Source of the DNA: Bacillus infantis NRRL B-14911
GTDB taxonomy: Bacteria; Bacillota; Bacilli; Bacillales; Cytobacillaceae
Reading direction: 5' to 3'
Assembly (NCBI RefSeq): GCF_000473245.1
Contig: NC_022524.1
Location: 3,310,501-3,374,500 of the forward strand
DNA: 64,000 nucleotides
Shown here: positions 56,091 to 64,000 of the stretch, piece after piece
Layout of the letters: each line of letters begins with the position of its first letter
Numbering within the stretch: the first letter of the stretch is position 1
Notes under the pieces: model-generated
Told to the model about the DNA's origin: nothing
The model's input: only the letters and a program-made list of their open reading frames with translations
The model's database searches: none
Translations under genes and position numbers: made by a program

Positions 56091-57011
56091 ATGCTGCTGA
56101 TTATCCTGTTTTTATTGTTGATTATTTTTTTCATATACGGAATGGCACTGTTAAGATCAGGGTTATACGGACTTTCCGGTGATTCATTCAAGCGGAAGAT
56201 CGCCGCTTACACCCATTTCCCCTGGCAGGGGATGCTGGCAGGAATGCTGATTACTGCTGTCCTGCAAAGCAGCTCTGCTGTTATGGTGTTGACTATCGGC
56301 CTTATTTCCGCCCGGATCCTGACCTTCCCCCAATCGATCGGCATCATCTTGGGAACAAATATTGGAACGACGTTTACAACAGAATTCATCACCTTCAATA
56401 TCGAGTCTCTCATCATCCCCCTGGCAGCAGCCGGGTCGTGCCTTATCTTATTTGGCAGAAAGGCACTGAAGCATATTGGCATGGGAATCCTTGGCATCTC
56501 CATTGTACTTTCCTCGATGAAGGGCTTTGAATTTCTAGCTTCCCCGCTGCAGGGTGTCCCTTTTCTGACCGATATTCTCGGGCTTATGGAGAACAGCCAT
56601 CTGACCAGTGCGGCAGTTGGCATGGTGCTGACAGCGATCATCCAATCCAGCACTGCGGCTGTGGGGATCATCATGGGGTTTCTGAACGGCGGGATCATAG
56701 AATTGGATACAGGCATAGCCTTTATGCTCGGAGCCAATATCGGGACCTGCCTCACTGCCTATCTTGCATCCATTGGCGCAGGGAAGGAGGCGCGCCTCAC
56801 TGCCTTTGCACATATCTGGCTGAATATAGCGGGAGCAGCCCTTTTCCTCCCTTTCATAGCCTCCCTTTCCTCATTCGGCGAATGGGCAGCGGCCGAACCG
56901 GATGTCCAGCTGGCACATGTGAGTGTATTATTCAATGTGCTCACTTCTTTAATGGTACTGCCGTTTGCTGAACATTTTGGAAGGTTAATTATGAAGATCC
57001 ATGACAAATAA
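56091..57011 (+). CDS. yqeW: Na/Pi cotransporter family protein YqeW
   Basis: A 306-residue membrane protein of the PNaS family with two transport repeats, each bearing the QSS signature: TAVLQSSSAVMVLTIGL (about 58) and TAIIQSSTAAVGIIMGF (about 180). GTNIGTT and GANIGTC lie in the following loops. Unlike the 14.9-kb paralogue it has no PhoU domain. AAGGAG precedes the ATG. It is divergent from rpsU and ends at a terminator shared with deoC. Position and size fit yqeW. Confidence 0.88.
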   Translation: MLLIILFLLLIIFFIYGMALLRSGLYGLSGDSFKRKIAAYTHFPWQGMLAGMLITAVLQSSSAVMVLTIGLISARILTFPQSIGIILGTNIGTTFTTEFITFNIESLIIPLAAAGSCLILFGRKALKHIGMGILGISIVLSSMKGFEFLASPLQGVPFLTDILGLMENSHLTSAAVGMVLTAIIQSSTAAVGIIMGFLNGGIIELDTGIAFMLGANIGTCLTAYLASIGAGKEARLTAFAHIWLNIAGAALFLPFIASLSSFGEWAAAEPDVQLAHVSVLFNVLTSLMVLPFAEHFGRLIMKIHDK

Positions 57012-57012
57012 A

Positions 57013-57049
57013 AAAAGACAGGCCAGCAATTGATGCTTGCCTGTCTTTT
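57013..57049. terminator. bidirectional terminator between yqeW and deoC
   Basis: AAAAGACAGGC (57013-57023) pairs with GCCTGTCTTTT (57039-57049), with an additional inner AGCA/TGCT pairing. Confidence 0.92.
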
Positions 57050-57060
57050 CCATTTAGTAA

Positions 57061-57732
57061 TCAGTAATCTGAATCGCTCGTTAATCCATTAACGATCGCC
57101 ACTCCGGAGCTTGCACCGATTCTTGTAGCTCCTGCTTCAATCATCTGCTGAGCATCTTCGGTGCTGCGGACACCGCCTGATGCTTTAACACCGATTTCAG
57201 GACCGACTGTTTTTCTCATCAGCCTGATATCTTCAACGGTTGCGCCCCCGGTAGAAAAACCTGTAGAAGTTTTAACAAAATCTGTGCCTGCTTTTACAGC
57301 CAGCTCACATGCCAGGACCTTCTCATCCTCTGTAAGGAGGGATGTTTCAATAATGACCTTTGTAAGTGCCTTCCCTTTTGCCGCCTCAACGACTGCACGG
57401 ATATCTGCTTCTACAAGATCACTGCTGCCGCTCTTTAATGCACCGATATTAATAACCATATCTACTTCAGTTGCGCCGTTCTCAATGGCATTTTTAGTTT
57501 CAAATGCTTTTACCTCAGGTGTTGACGCCCCCAGCGGAAAGCCGATGACAGTGCAGACATCTACGCCTGAACCCTCCAGCAGTTCACTCGCGTAGCTGAC
57601 CCACGCAGGGTTAACACAGACAGACGCGAAACTGTATTCTTTAGCTTCTGAACAAAGTACCTCAATCTGTTCTTTTGTCGCATCTGCTTTCAATAATGTA
57701 TGATCGATCATTTTTGCTACATTAGTTGCCAT
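57061..57732 (-). CDS. deoC: deoxyribose-phosphate aldolase
   Basis: A 223-residue class I aldolase that cleaves 2-deoxyribose 5-phosphate to glyceraldehyde 3-phosphate and acetaldehyde in deoxynucleoside catabolism. TIM-barrel motifs: [12 protein letters not shown] (about 8), [28 protein letters not shown] (about 93), [23 protein letters not shown] (Schiff-base Lys about 153) and [10 protein letters not shown]-like [11 protein letters not shown] (about 180). ATG at 57732 follows GGAG about ten bases upstream. In B. subtilis deoC is elsewhere, so the location differs. Confidence 0.96.
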   Translation of the reverse strand: MATNVAKMIDHTLLKADATKEQIEVLCSEAKEYSFASVCVNPAWVSYASELLEGSGVDVCTVIGFPLGASTPEVKAFETKNAIENGATEVDMVINIGALKSGSSDLVEADIRAVVEAAKGKALTKVIIETSLLTEDEKVLACELAVKAGTDFVKTSTGFSTGGATVEDIRLMRKTVGPEIGVKASGGVRSTEDAQQMIEAGATRIGASSGVAIVNGLTSDSDY

Positions 57733-57920
57733 ATCAATGGTTCTCCTTTCAACAAACAAGTTGTCCGTACCTCTACATCATACCATTGTCTTATCGAAAA
57801 AAGTAGCTGAAATTATGGGTTTTAATCGTTTTTTGCAATCGTTTTCTTCATCCCGTCTATTTTTTCTATATTAAAAGGGAAATATGTAGCCCGAAGAGTC
57901 CTCCGGCCGATTTTTGACAA

Positions 57921-57954
57921 AAAAAAGAATGGGGAACACTCCCCATTCTTTTTT
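57921..57954 (-). terminator. terminator downstream of mtaB
   Basis: AAAAAAGAATGGGGA (57921-57935) pairs perfectly with 57940-57954 around ACAC, flanked by A/T tracts. Confidence 0.93.
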
Positions 57955-57963
57955 ATCACATAC

Positions 57964-59316
57964 TTAGACAGCCGCTTCTTCGTATACAGCATCCTCGTCA
58001 ACGACCCGGACAAACTGTCCTTCATTAAAAGGATAGCCTGCCTTGGATATCTTGACTTTCACGATTTTCCCTACCATCTCTTCTGATGCTGGGAATACGA
58101 CTTTCAGGTAGTTGTCAGTATACCCGACATAAAGCCCGCTCTCAGGATCTTCCTTGTAAATTTCCTCAGGAATGACTTCAAGCACCTCATTTTCAAACTG
58201 TGATGCATATTCCTTTGCCAGCTGATCGGAAAGGGAAATAAGGCGGTGCACCCGCTCATTCTTAATTTCCTCATCAATCTGGTCTTCCATCCGGGCTGCA
58301 GGTGTCCCGGTCCTTTTTGAATAAGGGAACACATGCAGCTCCGAGAATTTATGCTCTTTGATAAAATTGTAGGTTTCCATAAACTCTTCTTCGGTTTCAC
58401 CAGGGAAGCCGACAATAACGTCAGATGTGACGGCAAGGCCGGGAAGCGCCTCTTTTAGGCGGTCAAGGCGCTCTGCAAAGAATTCCATTGTGTACTTTCT
58501 TCTCATTCTCTTAAGTACAGTATTAGAGCCTGACTGCAGAGGAATATGCAGGTGCCTTACGACCACTTCAGACTTGTCCATCACCTCAATCACTTCATCA
58601 GTGATCTGGCTTGCTTCGATAGAGGAAATGCGAAGACGCTTCAGGCCTTTTACCTGTGCCTCGAGATCCCTTAGCAGCATGGCAAGATTGTAATCCTTCA
58701 TGTCTTCTCCATAGCCGCCTGTGTGGATGCCGGTCAGGACAATTTCCTTATAGCCTGCATCGACAAGCTGCTGCGCCTGGCGGATGACTTCCTGCGGATC
58801 GCGGGATCTCATCAAGCCCCGTGCCCACGGAATGATGCAGAATGTACAGAAGTTATTGCAGCCTTCCTGAATTTTCAGGGAAGCGCGTGTCCTGTCCGTG
58901 AAGGCAGGAACATCCAGTTCTTCGTACACACGGTTTTTCATAATATTTCCGACAGCATTGATCGGTTGGCGTTCTTGTTTATACTGTTCGATATACTCCA
59001 GCATCTTGACCCTGTCCTGTGTACCCACGACGATATCCACACCAGGTATGGCCATTATTTCTGCAGGCGAGGTCTGGGCGTAGCAGCCTGTTACACAGAT
59101 TACGGCATCAGGATTCTTCCTGATCGCCCTTCTGATGACCTGGCGGCTTTTTTTATCACCTGTGTTTGTTACTGTACAAGTATTGATTATATATACATCG
59201 GATGCAGATTCAAAATCTGTCCGTTCGTAGCCTTCTTGCTTAAACAATTGCCAGATTGCTTCTGTTTCATAATGATTCACCTTACAGCCAAGTGTATGAA
59301 AAGCAACTGTTGCCAT
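57964..59316 (-). CDS. mtaB: tRNA methylthiotransferase MtaB (ms2t6A)
   Basis: A 450-residue radical SAM enzyme that methylthiolates t6A37 in tRNAs. The N-terminal UPF0004 domain has three cluster cysteines (TLGCKVN about 11, NTCTVTN about 47, VTGCYAQ about 81). The radical SAM motif is GCNNFCTFCIIP (about 150-160), and a C-terminal TRAM domain closes the protein (about 375-440). ATG at 59316 follows GAGGTG. It lies five bases after rsmE in the dnaJ-prmA-rsmE-mtaB series, as in B. subtilis (yqeV). Confidence 0.96.
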   Translation of the reverse strand: MATVAFHTLGCKVNHYETEAIWQLFKQEGYERTDFESASDVYIINTCTVTNTGDKKSRQVIRRAIRKNPDAVICVTGCYAQTSPAEIMAIPGVDIVVGTQDRVKMLEYIEQYKQERQPINAVGNIMKNRVYEELDVPAFTDRTRASLKIQEGCNNFCTFCIIPWARGLMRSRDPQEVIRQAQQLVDAGYKEIVLTGIHTGGYGEDMKDYNLAMLLRDLEAQVKGLKRLRISSIEASQITDEVIEVMDKSEVVVRHLHIPLQSGSNTVLKRMRRKYTMEFFAERLDRLKEALPGLAVTSDVIVGFPGETEEEFMETYNFIKEHKFSELHVFPYSKRTGTPAARMEDQIDEEIKNERVHRLISLSDQLAKEYASQFENEVLEVIPEEIYKEDPESGLYVGYTDNYLKVVFPASEEMVGKIVKVKISKAGYPFNEGQFVRVVDEDAVYEEAAV

Positions 59317-59321
59317 TGTAT

Positions 59322-60068
59322 TCACCTCATTAGTTCAAAATGATAAGAAACAGCCGCAAGCGCATATAGCGGCGCTGTTTCAGTACGCAATATCCTCGGG
59401 CCAAGTCCGCATGACAAAAATCCATTGTCCTTTAAGAGTGCAACTTCCTTTTCCGAGAGGCCGCCTTCCGGGCCAAACACCATGAGAAGGGACTGCCCCT
59501 TTTCCATGCCCGACAAAAGAGATGCAAAAGCAGAGCTTTCCCCGTCTTTGGCATCTTCTTCATAGGCAATCACTTTACGGTCATAGCCCTTGCCCAGGTC
59601 TATCAGCTCTTTCATGCTCACAGGCTGGAGCACATCAGGCTGCAAATCTCTATGAGACTGCTCAGCCGCTTCTTTGGCGATTTTCTGCCAGCGTTCTGTT
59701 TTCTTTCCCGCTTTCTTCTCATCCCATTTTACAATCGAACGGGCTGCAGTAAAAGGGATAAACACTGAAGCTCCAAGCTCTGTCCCCTTTTGGATGATCA
59801 GTTCGAGCTTATCCCCTTTAGGCAATCCGCTCGCTATTGCAGCTTTGATTGGAAGCTCTGAGCTCGCTTCCTTCCATTGTACTACTTCCGCAATCACTTG
59901 TTCATCGGTAATTTCTTCAATCCGGCATACCGCACTCCTGCCGCCGCGGACGGCACAAATAATGCTGTCCCCTTCCTTCATGCGCATGACCCTTGTAATA
60001 TGGTGGAAATCGTCGCCTGCTATGATGAATCTGCCATCCTTATCCCGATTTGTAAAATATCGCTGCAT
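59322..60068 (-). CDS. rsmE: 16S rRNA (uracil1498-N3)-methyltransferase RsmE
   Basis: A 248-residue SPOUT-class enzyme that methylates U1498 of 16S rRNA. A PUA-like N-terminal domain (about 1-70: MQRYFTNRDKDGRFIIAGDDFHHITRVMRMKEGD) precedes the knotted SAM-binding domain with AIASGLPKGDKLELIIQKGTELG (about 85-107), EAAEQSHRD, FGPEGGLSEKE (about 197) and LGPRILRTETA (about 220). AGGTG precedes the ATG. It is 143 bases after prmA. Confidence 0.96.
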   Translation of the reverse strand: MQRYFTNRDKDGRFIIAGDDFHHITRVMRMKEGDSIICAVRGGRSAVCRIEEITDEQVIAEVVQWKEASSELPIKAAIASGLPKGDKLELIIQKGTELGASVFIPFTAARSIVKWDEKKAGKKTERWQKIAKEAAEQSHRDLQPDVLQPVSMKELIDLGKGYDRKVIAYEEDAKDGESSAFASLLSGMEKGQSLLMVFGPEGGLSEKEVALLKDNGFLSCGLGPRILRTETAPLYALAAVSYHFELMR

Positions 60069-60211
60069 GGCTGCACCTGCCTACCTTTCCTTATTGCAAA
60101 TGCCGTATGGCTGCTGCAAATCCGCCAAACGGAAAAAAGGGATTTTGAAGGACATGGGGTGTATCCCAGCTTCAAGTACTCCCGTTTTTCCCGTCCAGTC
60201 AAATATTTGTC

Positions 60212-61150
60212 TTATTTATTTTTGGCAATGATGGCGACCCAGTCTTCCATCTGCAGGATTTCTTCAATTTCGAACCCGGCCTGGATGATTGCCTCTTTGA
60301 CCTGCTGCTTTTTCTGCTGAATGATGCCAGATGCAATGAAGCGTCCGCCTTTTTTCACCGTTTTGGCCACTTCATCTGTAAAGCGCAGGATGACCTCGGC
60401 CAGAATATTGGCAACTACGACATCGGCCCCTTCCTGGACTCCGTTTAACAGGTTGTTCTGCGAAACACTTACAGTCTCATGCACCTTATTCAGCTTAATG
60501 TTAAGCCTTGCAGACTTAACAGCCACTTCGTCAAGATCAAGTGCTTCCACTTTTTCCGCCCCGAGCATGGCGGCAGCAATGCTGAGCACACCTGAACCGG
60601 TTCCGACGTCAACGACTCTGTCCCCTTGTGCCACCGTACGCTCCAGCGCCTGGATGCACATGACTGTCGTCGGATGTGTCCCGGTGCCAAAAGCCATGCC
60701 CGGATCAAGCTCGATAATCAATTCATCGCTGCTTACAGGCGTATAATCCTCCCAGGTCGGCACAATGGTGAACCGTTCAGATATTTTAACAGGATTATAA
60801 TATTTTTTCCAGGCCGTGGCCCATTCCTCTTCGTTCACTTCACTGATCGTCACTTTATTAAGCCCGATATCAATATTGTAAAGGATAAGGCCATTGATGG
60901 CTTCCTTAATTTCATCCACCGTCTCGCCCAGGAAGCTGTTGACCGGAAGATAGGCTTTCACAATAACGCCTTCCTCTGGGTAATCTTGCGGATTGAGCTG
61001 GTAGATTTCACCGAATTGATCTTCTCTGTCTTTAATCAAATCAAACGGATCCTCAATGACTACTCCGCTTGCTCCGGCTTCATGCAAAATGTTTGAAATC
61101 GGTTCAATCGCCTCATTTGTTGTATGAATGCTGATTTCTGACCATTTCAT
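60212..61150 (-). CDS. prmA: ribosomal protein L11 methyltransferase
   Basis: A 312-residue SAM-dependent enzyme that trimethylates ribosomal protein L11. The N-terminal substrate-recognition domain starts [14 protein letters not shown]. The catalytic domain has [17 protein letters not shown] (about 150), [19 protein letters not shown] (about 178) and [10 protein letters not shown] (about 243), with [12 protein letters not shown] near the end. The length matches B. subtilis PrmA. It lies 21 bases after dnaJ. GGGAG precedes the ATG. Confidence 0.97.
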   Translation of the reverse strand: MKWSEISIHTTNEAIEPISNILHEAGASGVVIEDPFDLIKDREDQFGEIYQLNPQDYPEEGVIVKAYLPVNSFLGETVDEIKEAINGLILYNIDIGLNKVTISEVNEEEWATAWKKYYNPVKISERFTIVPTWEDYTPVSSDELIIELDPGMAFGTGTHPTTVMCIQALERTVAQGDRVVDVGTGSGVLSIAAAMLGAEKVEALDLDEVAVKSARLNIKLNKVHETVSVSQNNLLNGVQEGADVVVANILAEVILRFTDEVAKTVKKGGRFIASGIIQQKKQQVKEAIIQAGFEIEEILQMEDWVAIIAKNK

Positions 61151-61171
61151 TCTCTACCAACTCCCATTCCT

Positions 61172-62293
61172 TTATTCACCCTTAAAGGCTCTTTTTACCT
61201 TTGCGAAAAAGCTTTCTTCCTGTTCACCCTGCGGCACTTGGCCGCTCACTTCGCCAAACTCCTGCAGAAGCTGTTTCTGTTTTTCTGTCAGTTTTGTCGG
61301 CGTGACAATCCGCACAAGTATGTGCTGGTCGCCATTTCCATAGCCCCTCACATTCGGCACGCCTTTTCCTTTCAGGCGGAAGCGGGTGCCTGTCTGAGTC
61401 CCGGCAGGAACCTTCAGTTTCACTTTTCCGTGGAGGGTCGGCACCTCGATCTCATCACCAAGTGCTGCCTGGACAAAAGTGATTGGCATTTCACAGTAAA
61501 TATCGTCAGCTTCACGTTCAAAGAATTCATGGCCCCTGACATGGAATACTACATATAGATCTCCTGGAGGACCGCCGTTAATTCCTGGTTCCCCTTGTCC
61601 GGTCACGCGCAGCTGCTGTCCGTCATCAATGCCGGCCGGAATTTTTACATGGATCTTCTTCCGCTTGGTCACTTTGCCTGTGCCGCCGCAAGTTTGGCAT
61701 TTTTCTTTGATTTCTTTGCCTGTGCCGCTGCAGTACTGGCAGACCCTTCTGTTGACAATCTTGCCGAACGGCGTATTCTGCTCAACATTCAGCTGGCCGG
61801 AGCCATGGCAATGCCGGCAAGTTTCAGGCTTAGTGCCAGGCTTGGCCCCTGAACCGTCGCAAGTCTCGCATGTTTCTTCCCTCGGTATTTCAATATCAGT
61901 TTCTTTTCCGAATACCGCTTCTTCAAAAGAAAGGGACATTGTATATTGAAGATCGGCCCCCTGCCTTGGTGCATTCGGATCCTTTCTCCTTCCACCGCCT
62001 CCGAAGAAAGTACTGAAGATATCCTCGAATCCGCCGAAGCCGCCTCCGAAATCTCCTCCTCCAAAGCCCTGGTTGGGATCTGTATGGCCAAACTGGTCAT
62101 AGTGGGCGCGTTTCTGATCATCACTCAAAACTTCGTATGCTTCTTTTACTTCCTTGAATTTCTCATCTGCGTCCGCTTCTTTATTAATATCAGGATGATA
62201 CTTTTTTGAAAGCTTGCGGTAGGATTTCTTTATTTCATCCTTGCTGGCACTTTTGCTGACCCCCAGGACCTCATAATAATCCCGTTTGCTCAT
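61172..62293 (-). CDS. dnaJ: chaperone DnaJ
   Basis: A 373-residue type I Hsp40 that stimulates DnaK. The J domain has HPD at about residue 33 ([11 protein letters not shown]). A Gly/Phe-rich linker (about 76-105) follows, then four CxxCxGxG zinc repeats ([32 protein letters not shown], about 147-210) and C-terminal substrate domains with VEVPTLHG-like [23 protein letters not shown] at 62293 follows GGGGAG. It is separated from dnaK by a terminator and repeat elements rather than the usual short gap. Confidence 0.98.
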   Translation of the reverse strand: MSKRDYYEVLGVSKSASKDEIKKSYRKLSKKYHPDINKEADADEKFKEVKEAYEVLSDDQKRAHYDQFGHTDPNQGFGGGDFGGGFGGFEDIFSTFFGGGGRRKDPNAPRQGADLQYTMSLSFEEAVFGKETDIEIPREETCETCDGSGAKPGTKPETCRHCHGSGQLNVEQNTPFGKIVNRRVCQYCSGTGKEIKEKCQTCGGTGKVTKRKKIHVKIPAGIDDGQQLRVTGQGEPGINGGPPGDLYVVFHVRGHEFFEREADDIYCEMPITFVQAALGDEIEVPTLHGKVKLKVPAGTQTGTRFRLKGKGVPNVRGYGNGDQHILVRIVTPTKLTEKQKQLLQEFGEVSGQVPQGEQEESFFAKVKRAFKGE

Positions 62294-62368
62294 GAATTTC
62301 ACACTCCCCGGTCATTTCACATAAAGATTATTGTATCACTCTATAAAGAAAAAGTGCAATAGTTAAAC

Positions 62369-62493
62369 TAAAAGCGGAGGCGGCTTGTTCAGGCCCGACA
62401 AGCTTAAGACAAGCAGAGCGGAAGGTTGTTCTTTAACCTTCTGATCTGCTTGGCTTAAGACCTCGAGGGCCTAGCCGCCGGAGCTGGATAAAC
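62369..62493 (+). repeat. palindromic element family A, copy 8
   Basis: Stems GGCGGCT/AGCCGCC, GGCCC/GGGCC, TTAAG/CTTAA, AAGCAGA/TCTGCTT and GAAGGTT/AACCTTC with the fixed blocks of the family. Confidence 0.85.
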
Positions 62494-62539
62494 TAAAAGC
62501 GGAGGGCGCTTGCCCTAATAAGGAACGCAGGCTAATCAC
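62494..62539 (+). repeat. palindromic element family A, truncated copy 9
   Basis: The head GCGGAGGGCGCTTGCCCTAA is followed by AAGGAACGCAGGCTAATC, the same alternative body start as in copies 3 and 5. Copies 8 and 9 with the dnaK terminator fill the 331-base dnaK-dnaJ gap. Confidence 0.65.
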
Positions 62540-62575
62540 CTGGCCTAATCACTGCTCCAGATTAAGAAAAAAAGC

Positions 62576-62600
62576 CAAAGTCAAGTGGAACCTGACTTTG
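62576..62600 (-). terminator. terminator downstream of dnaK
   Basis: CAAAGTCA (62576-62583) pairs with TGACTTTG (62593-62600), followed on the minus strand by a pyrimidine-rich T tract. It would reduce read-through into dnaJ. Confidence 0.7.
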
Positions 62601-62624
62601 ACTTTTATATCCTGCTGCCTGCTA

Positions 62625-64000
62625 TTATTTTTTGTCGTCGTCGTTTACTTCTTCGAATTCTGCGTCCACGACATTGTCATCTCCGCCTTGGCCTTCAGCA
62701 CCCTGAGCTGCCTGAGCCTGCTTCGCTGCTTCTTCGTAGAGCTTCATAGAAAGATTTTGCACGATTTCCTGAAGGGCGTCCTTTGCAGTGCGGATCTCTT
62801 CCAGCTCGTTCTTTTCGATTGCCGCCTTCAGTGCATCCTTAGCTTCGTTCGCTTTCGCAACTTCCGCTTCATCCACCTTGCCTTCAAGATCCTTTAAAGT
62901 TTTTTCAGTTGTGAAGACTAGCTGGTCTGCCTCATTGCGAAGCTCCACTTCTTCTTTGCGCTTTTTATCTGCTTCTGCATTTTCTTCTGCTGCCCTGACC
63001 ATTTGCTGGATTTCATCGTCAGAAAGGCCTGTGGAAGATTTAATTGTAATTGTCTGCTCTTTGTTTGTTCCAAGATCTTTGGCGCGTACATTGACGATGC
63101 CGTTTTTGTCAATATCGAAGGATACTTCGATTTGAGGTATGCCGCGCGGTGCCGGCGGGATATCAGTCAATTGGAAGCGGCCAAGAGTTTTATTGTCAGC
63201 TGCCATTGGGCGTTCACCCTGAAGCACATGAATGTCAACAGCAGTCTGGCTGTCAGCAGCTGTAGAAAATACCTGGGACTTGGAAGTCGGGATTGTTGTG
63301 TTGCGCTCGATCAGCTTTGTGAACACTCCGCCCATTGTTTCGATTCCAAGTGATAATGGCGTTACATCCAATAGGACTACATCTTTAACATCTCCGGAAA
63401 TGACTCCGCCCTGGATCGCTGCGCCCATAGCAACAACTTCATCAGGATTTACGCCTCTATGAGGGTCTTTTCCAACTTCCTTCTTGATTGCTTCCTGAAC
63501 TGCAGGAATACGGGTTGAACCGCCGACAAGGATGACCTTATCGATTTCTGATGGAGAAAGCCCGGCATCTTTGAGCGCCTGGCGCGTAGGTCCCATTGTA
63601 CGTTCTACAAGGCCCGCTGACAGTTCATCAAACTTCGCTCTGGACAGTGTAACCTCCAGGTGAAGAGGACCTGCATCCCCTGCAGTGATGAACGGAAGGG
63701 AGATTTGTGTAGAAGTGACGCCGGACAAATCTTTCTTCGCTTTTTCAGCTGCATCTTTCAAGCGCTGAAGCGCCATTTTGTCTTTTGAAAGGTCGATGCC
63801 GTTTTCTTTTTTGAACTGTTCTACTAGATAATCAATGACTACCTGGTCGAAGTCATCCCCTCCGAGACGGTTGTCGCCGGCAGTTGATTTAACTTCAAAA
63901 ACTCCGTCGCCAAGCTCGAGGATGGATACATCAAATGTACCGCCGCCAAGGTCATAAACAAGGATTGTCTGGTCTTCGTCCATTTTGTCAAGACCGTATG
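62625..64000 (-). CDS. dnaK: chaperone DnaK, 5' end beyond the window
   Basis: The C-terminal roughly 458 residues of Hsp70; the frame runs open through the window edge, so the N-terminal ATPase part is missing here. Seen: the second ATPase phosphate loop [30 protein letters not shown], the linker [14 protein letters not shown], the substrate-binding domain, and the helical lid ending in an acidic, Gln/Gly-rich tail ([25 protein letters not shown]). It folds proteins with DnaJ and GrpE. The upstream hrcA-grpE genes expected in Bacillus are outside the window. Confidence 0.98.
   Translation of the reverse strand, partial: YGLDKMDEDQTILVYDLGGGTFDVSILELGDGVFEVKSTAGDNRLGGDDFDQVVIDYLVEQFKKENGIDLSKDKMALQRLKDAAEKAKKDLSGVTSTQISLPFITAGDAGPLHLEVTLSRAKFDELSAGLVERTMGPTRQALKDAGLSPSEIDKVILVGGSTRIPAVQEAIKKEVGKDPHRGVNPDEVVAMGAAIQGGVISGDVKDVVLLDVTPLSLGIETMGGVFTKLIERNTTIPTSKSQVFSTAADSQTAVDIHVLQGERPMAADNKTLGRFQLTDIPPAPRGIPQIEVSFDIDKNGIVNVRAKDLGTNKEQTITIKSSTGLSDDEIQQMVRAAEENAEADKKRKEEVELRNEADQLVFTTEKTLKDLEGKVDEAEVAKANEAKDALKAAIEKNELEEIRTAKDALQEIVQNLSMKLYEEAAKQAQAAQGAEGQGGDDNVVDAEFEEVNDDDKK

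Noticed and set aside
57822-58025. 67-codon minus-strand ORF over the end of mtaB
   Set aside because: Overlaps mtaB in another frame and contains the mtaB terminator hairpin.
58723-59343. 206-codon plus-strand ORF
   Set aside because: It lies entirely opposite mtaB, has no ribosome site, and its product shows no recognisable motif; mtaB has full radical SAM motifs.

Overview
The window is a chromosomal segment of an endospore-forming member of the Bacillaceae. Gene order follows the Bacillus subtilis yqe-yqf-yqg region almost gene for gene, from dnaK at the right edge to the phosphate-transport operon near the left. Products such as YqfC, YqfD, SigA, FloA, CshB and PgpH are unmistakably Bacillus-like. 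It is not the B. subtilis arrangement exactly: there is a single pstB followed by phoU, a znuCB pair beside zur, a PhoU-domain Na/Pi transporter, an acyl-CoA dehydrogenase gene between cccA and sigA, deoC beside mtaB, and a DUF4912/glycosyltransferase cluster at the left end. Most genes lie on the minus strand. I see no rRNA, tRNA, CRISPR array, prophage or transposase.

Layout, left to right. 1-3.7 kb: a minus-strand cluster of a DUF4912 helix-turn-helix protein, a large GH57-like/GT4 glycosyltransferase and an unrecognised protein. 4-4.9 kb: a divergent pair encoding a membrane-anchored helix-turn-helix protein and an MltG-like N-terminal domain without a catalytic domain. 5-9.6 kb: pstSCAB-phoU behind a clear four-repeat Pho box. 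9.7-19.4 kb: pbpA, an MFS protein, sodA, a DUF456 protein, a Na/Pi transporter, DUF1189 yqgB and a chemotaxis receptor. 19.5-24.6 kb: yqfZ, ispG, yqfX, yqfW, zur and znuCB with a Zur-like operator. 24.7-33.7 kb: yqfT, nfo, cshB, yqfQ/vrrA, ispH, nif3, trmK, cccA and an acyl-CoA dehydrogenase. 33.7-39.6 kb: the macromolecular synthesis genes dnaG and sigA, with yqxD, ppsR and ccpN. 39.8-49.3 kb: glyQS with a T-box leader, recO, yqzL, era, cdd, dgkA, ybeY and pgpH. 49.5-55 kb: phoH, yqfD, yqfC and the nfeD-floA operon with a sigma-W promoter. 55.2-64 kb: yqeY, rpsU, a Na/Pi transporter, deoC, mtaB, rsmE, prmA, dnaJ and the 3' part of dnaK.

Themes. Phosphate handling recurs (pst operon, PhoU, two Na/Pi transporters, two sets of 11-bp-period Pho-like repeats). 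Other groups are core RNA and ribosome maintenance (era, ybeY, recO, rpsU, rsmE, prmA, mtaB, trmK), the last two MEP isoprenoid enzymes (ispG, ispH) and sporulation or envelope genes.

The most striking non-coding content is a family of roughly 120-bp palindromic elements in three intergenic clusters (about 25.0, 43.1 and 62.4 kb). Their stems differ in sequence but keep pairing through compensatory changes, while loop and flank blocks stay fixed. This indicates a structured, multicopy element. A second, unrelated MITE-like palindrome occurs at 9.75 and 25.35 kb. Other notable points are a terminator hairpin that also contains the yqfC ribosome binding site, and two genes that appear to lack ATG/GTG/TTG starts (yqxD with ATT, the glycosyltransferase with CTG).
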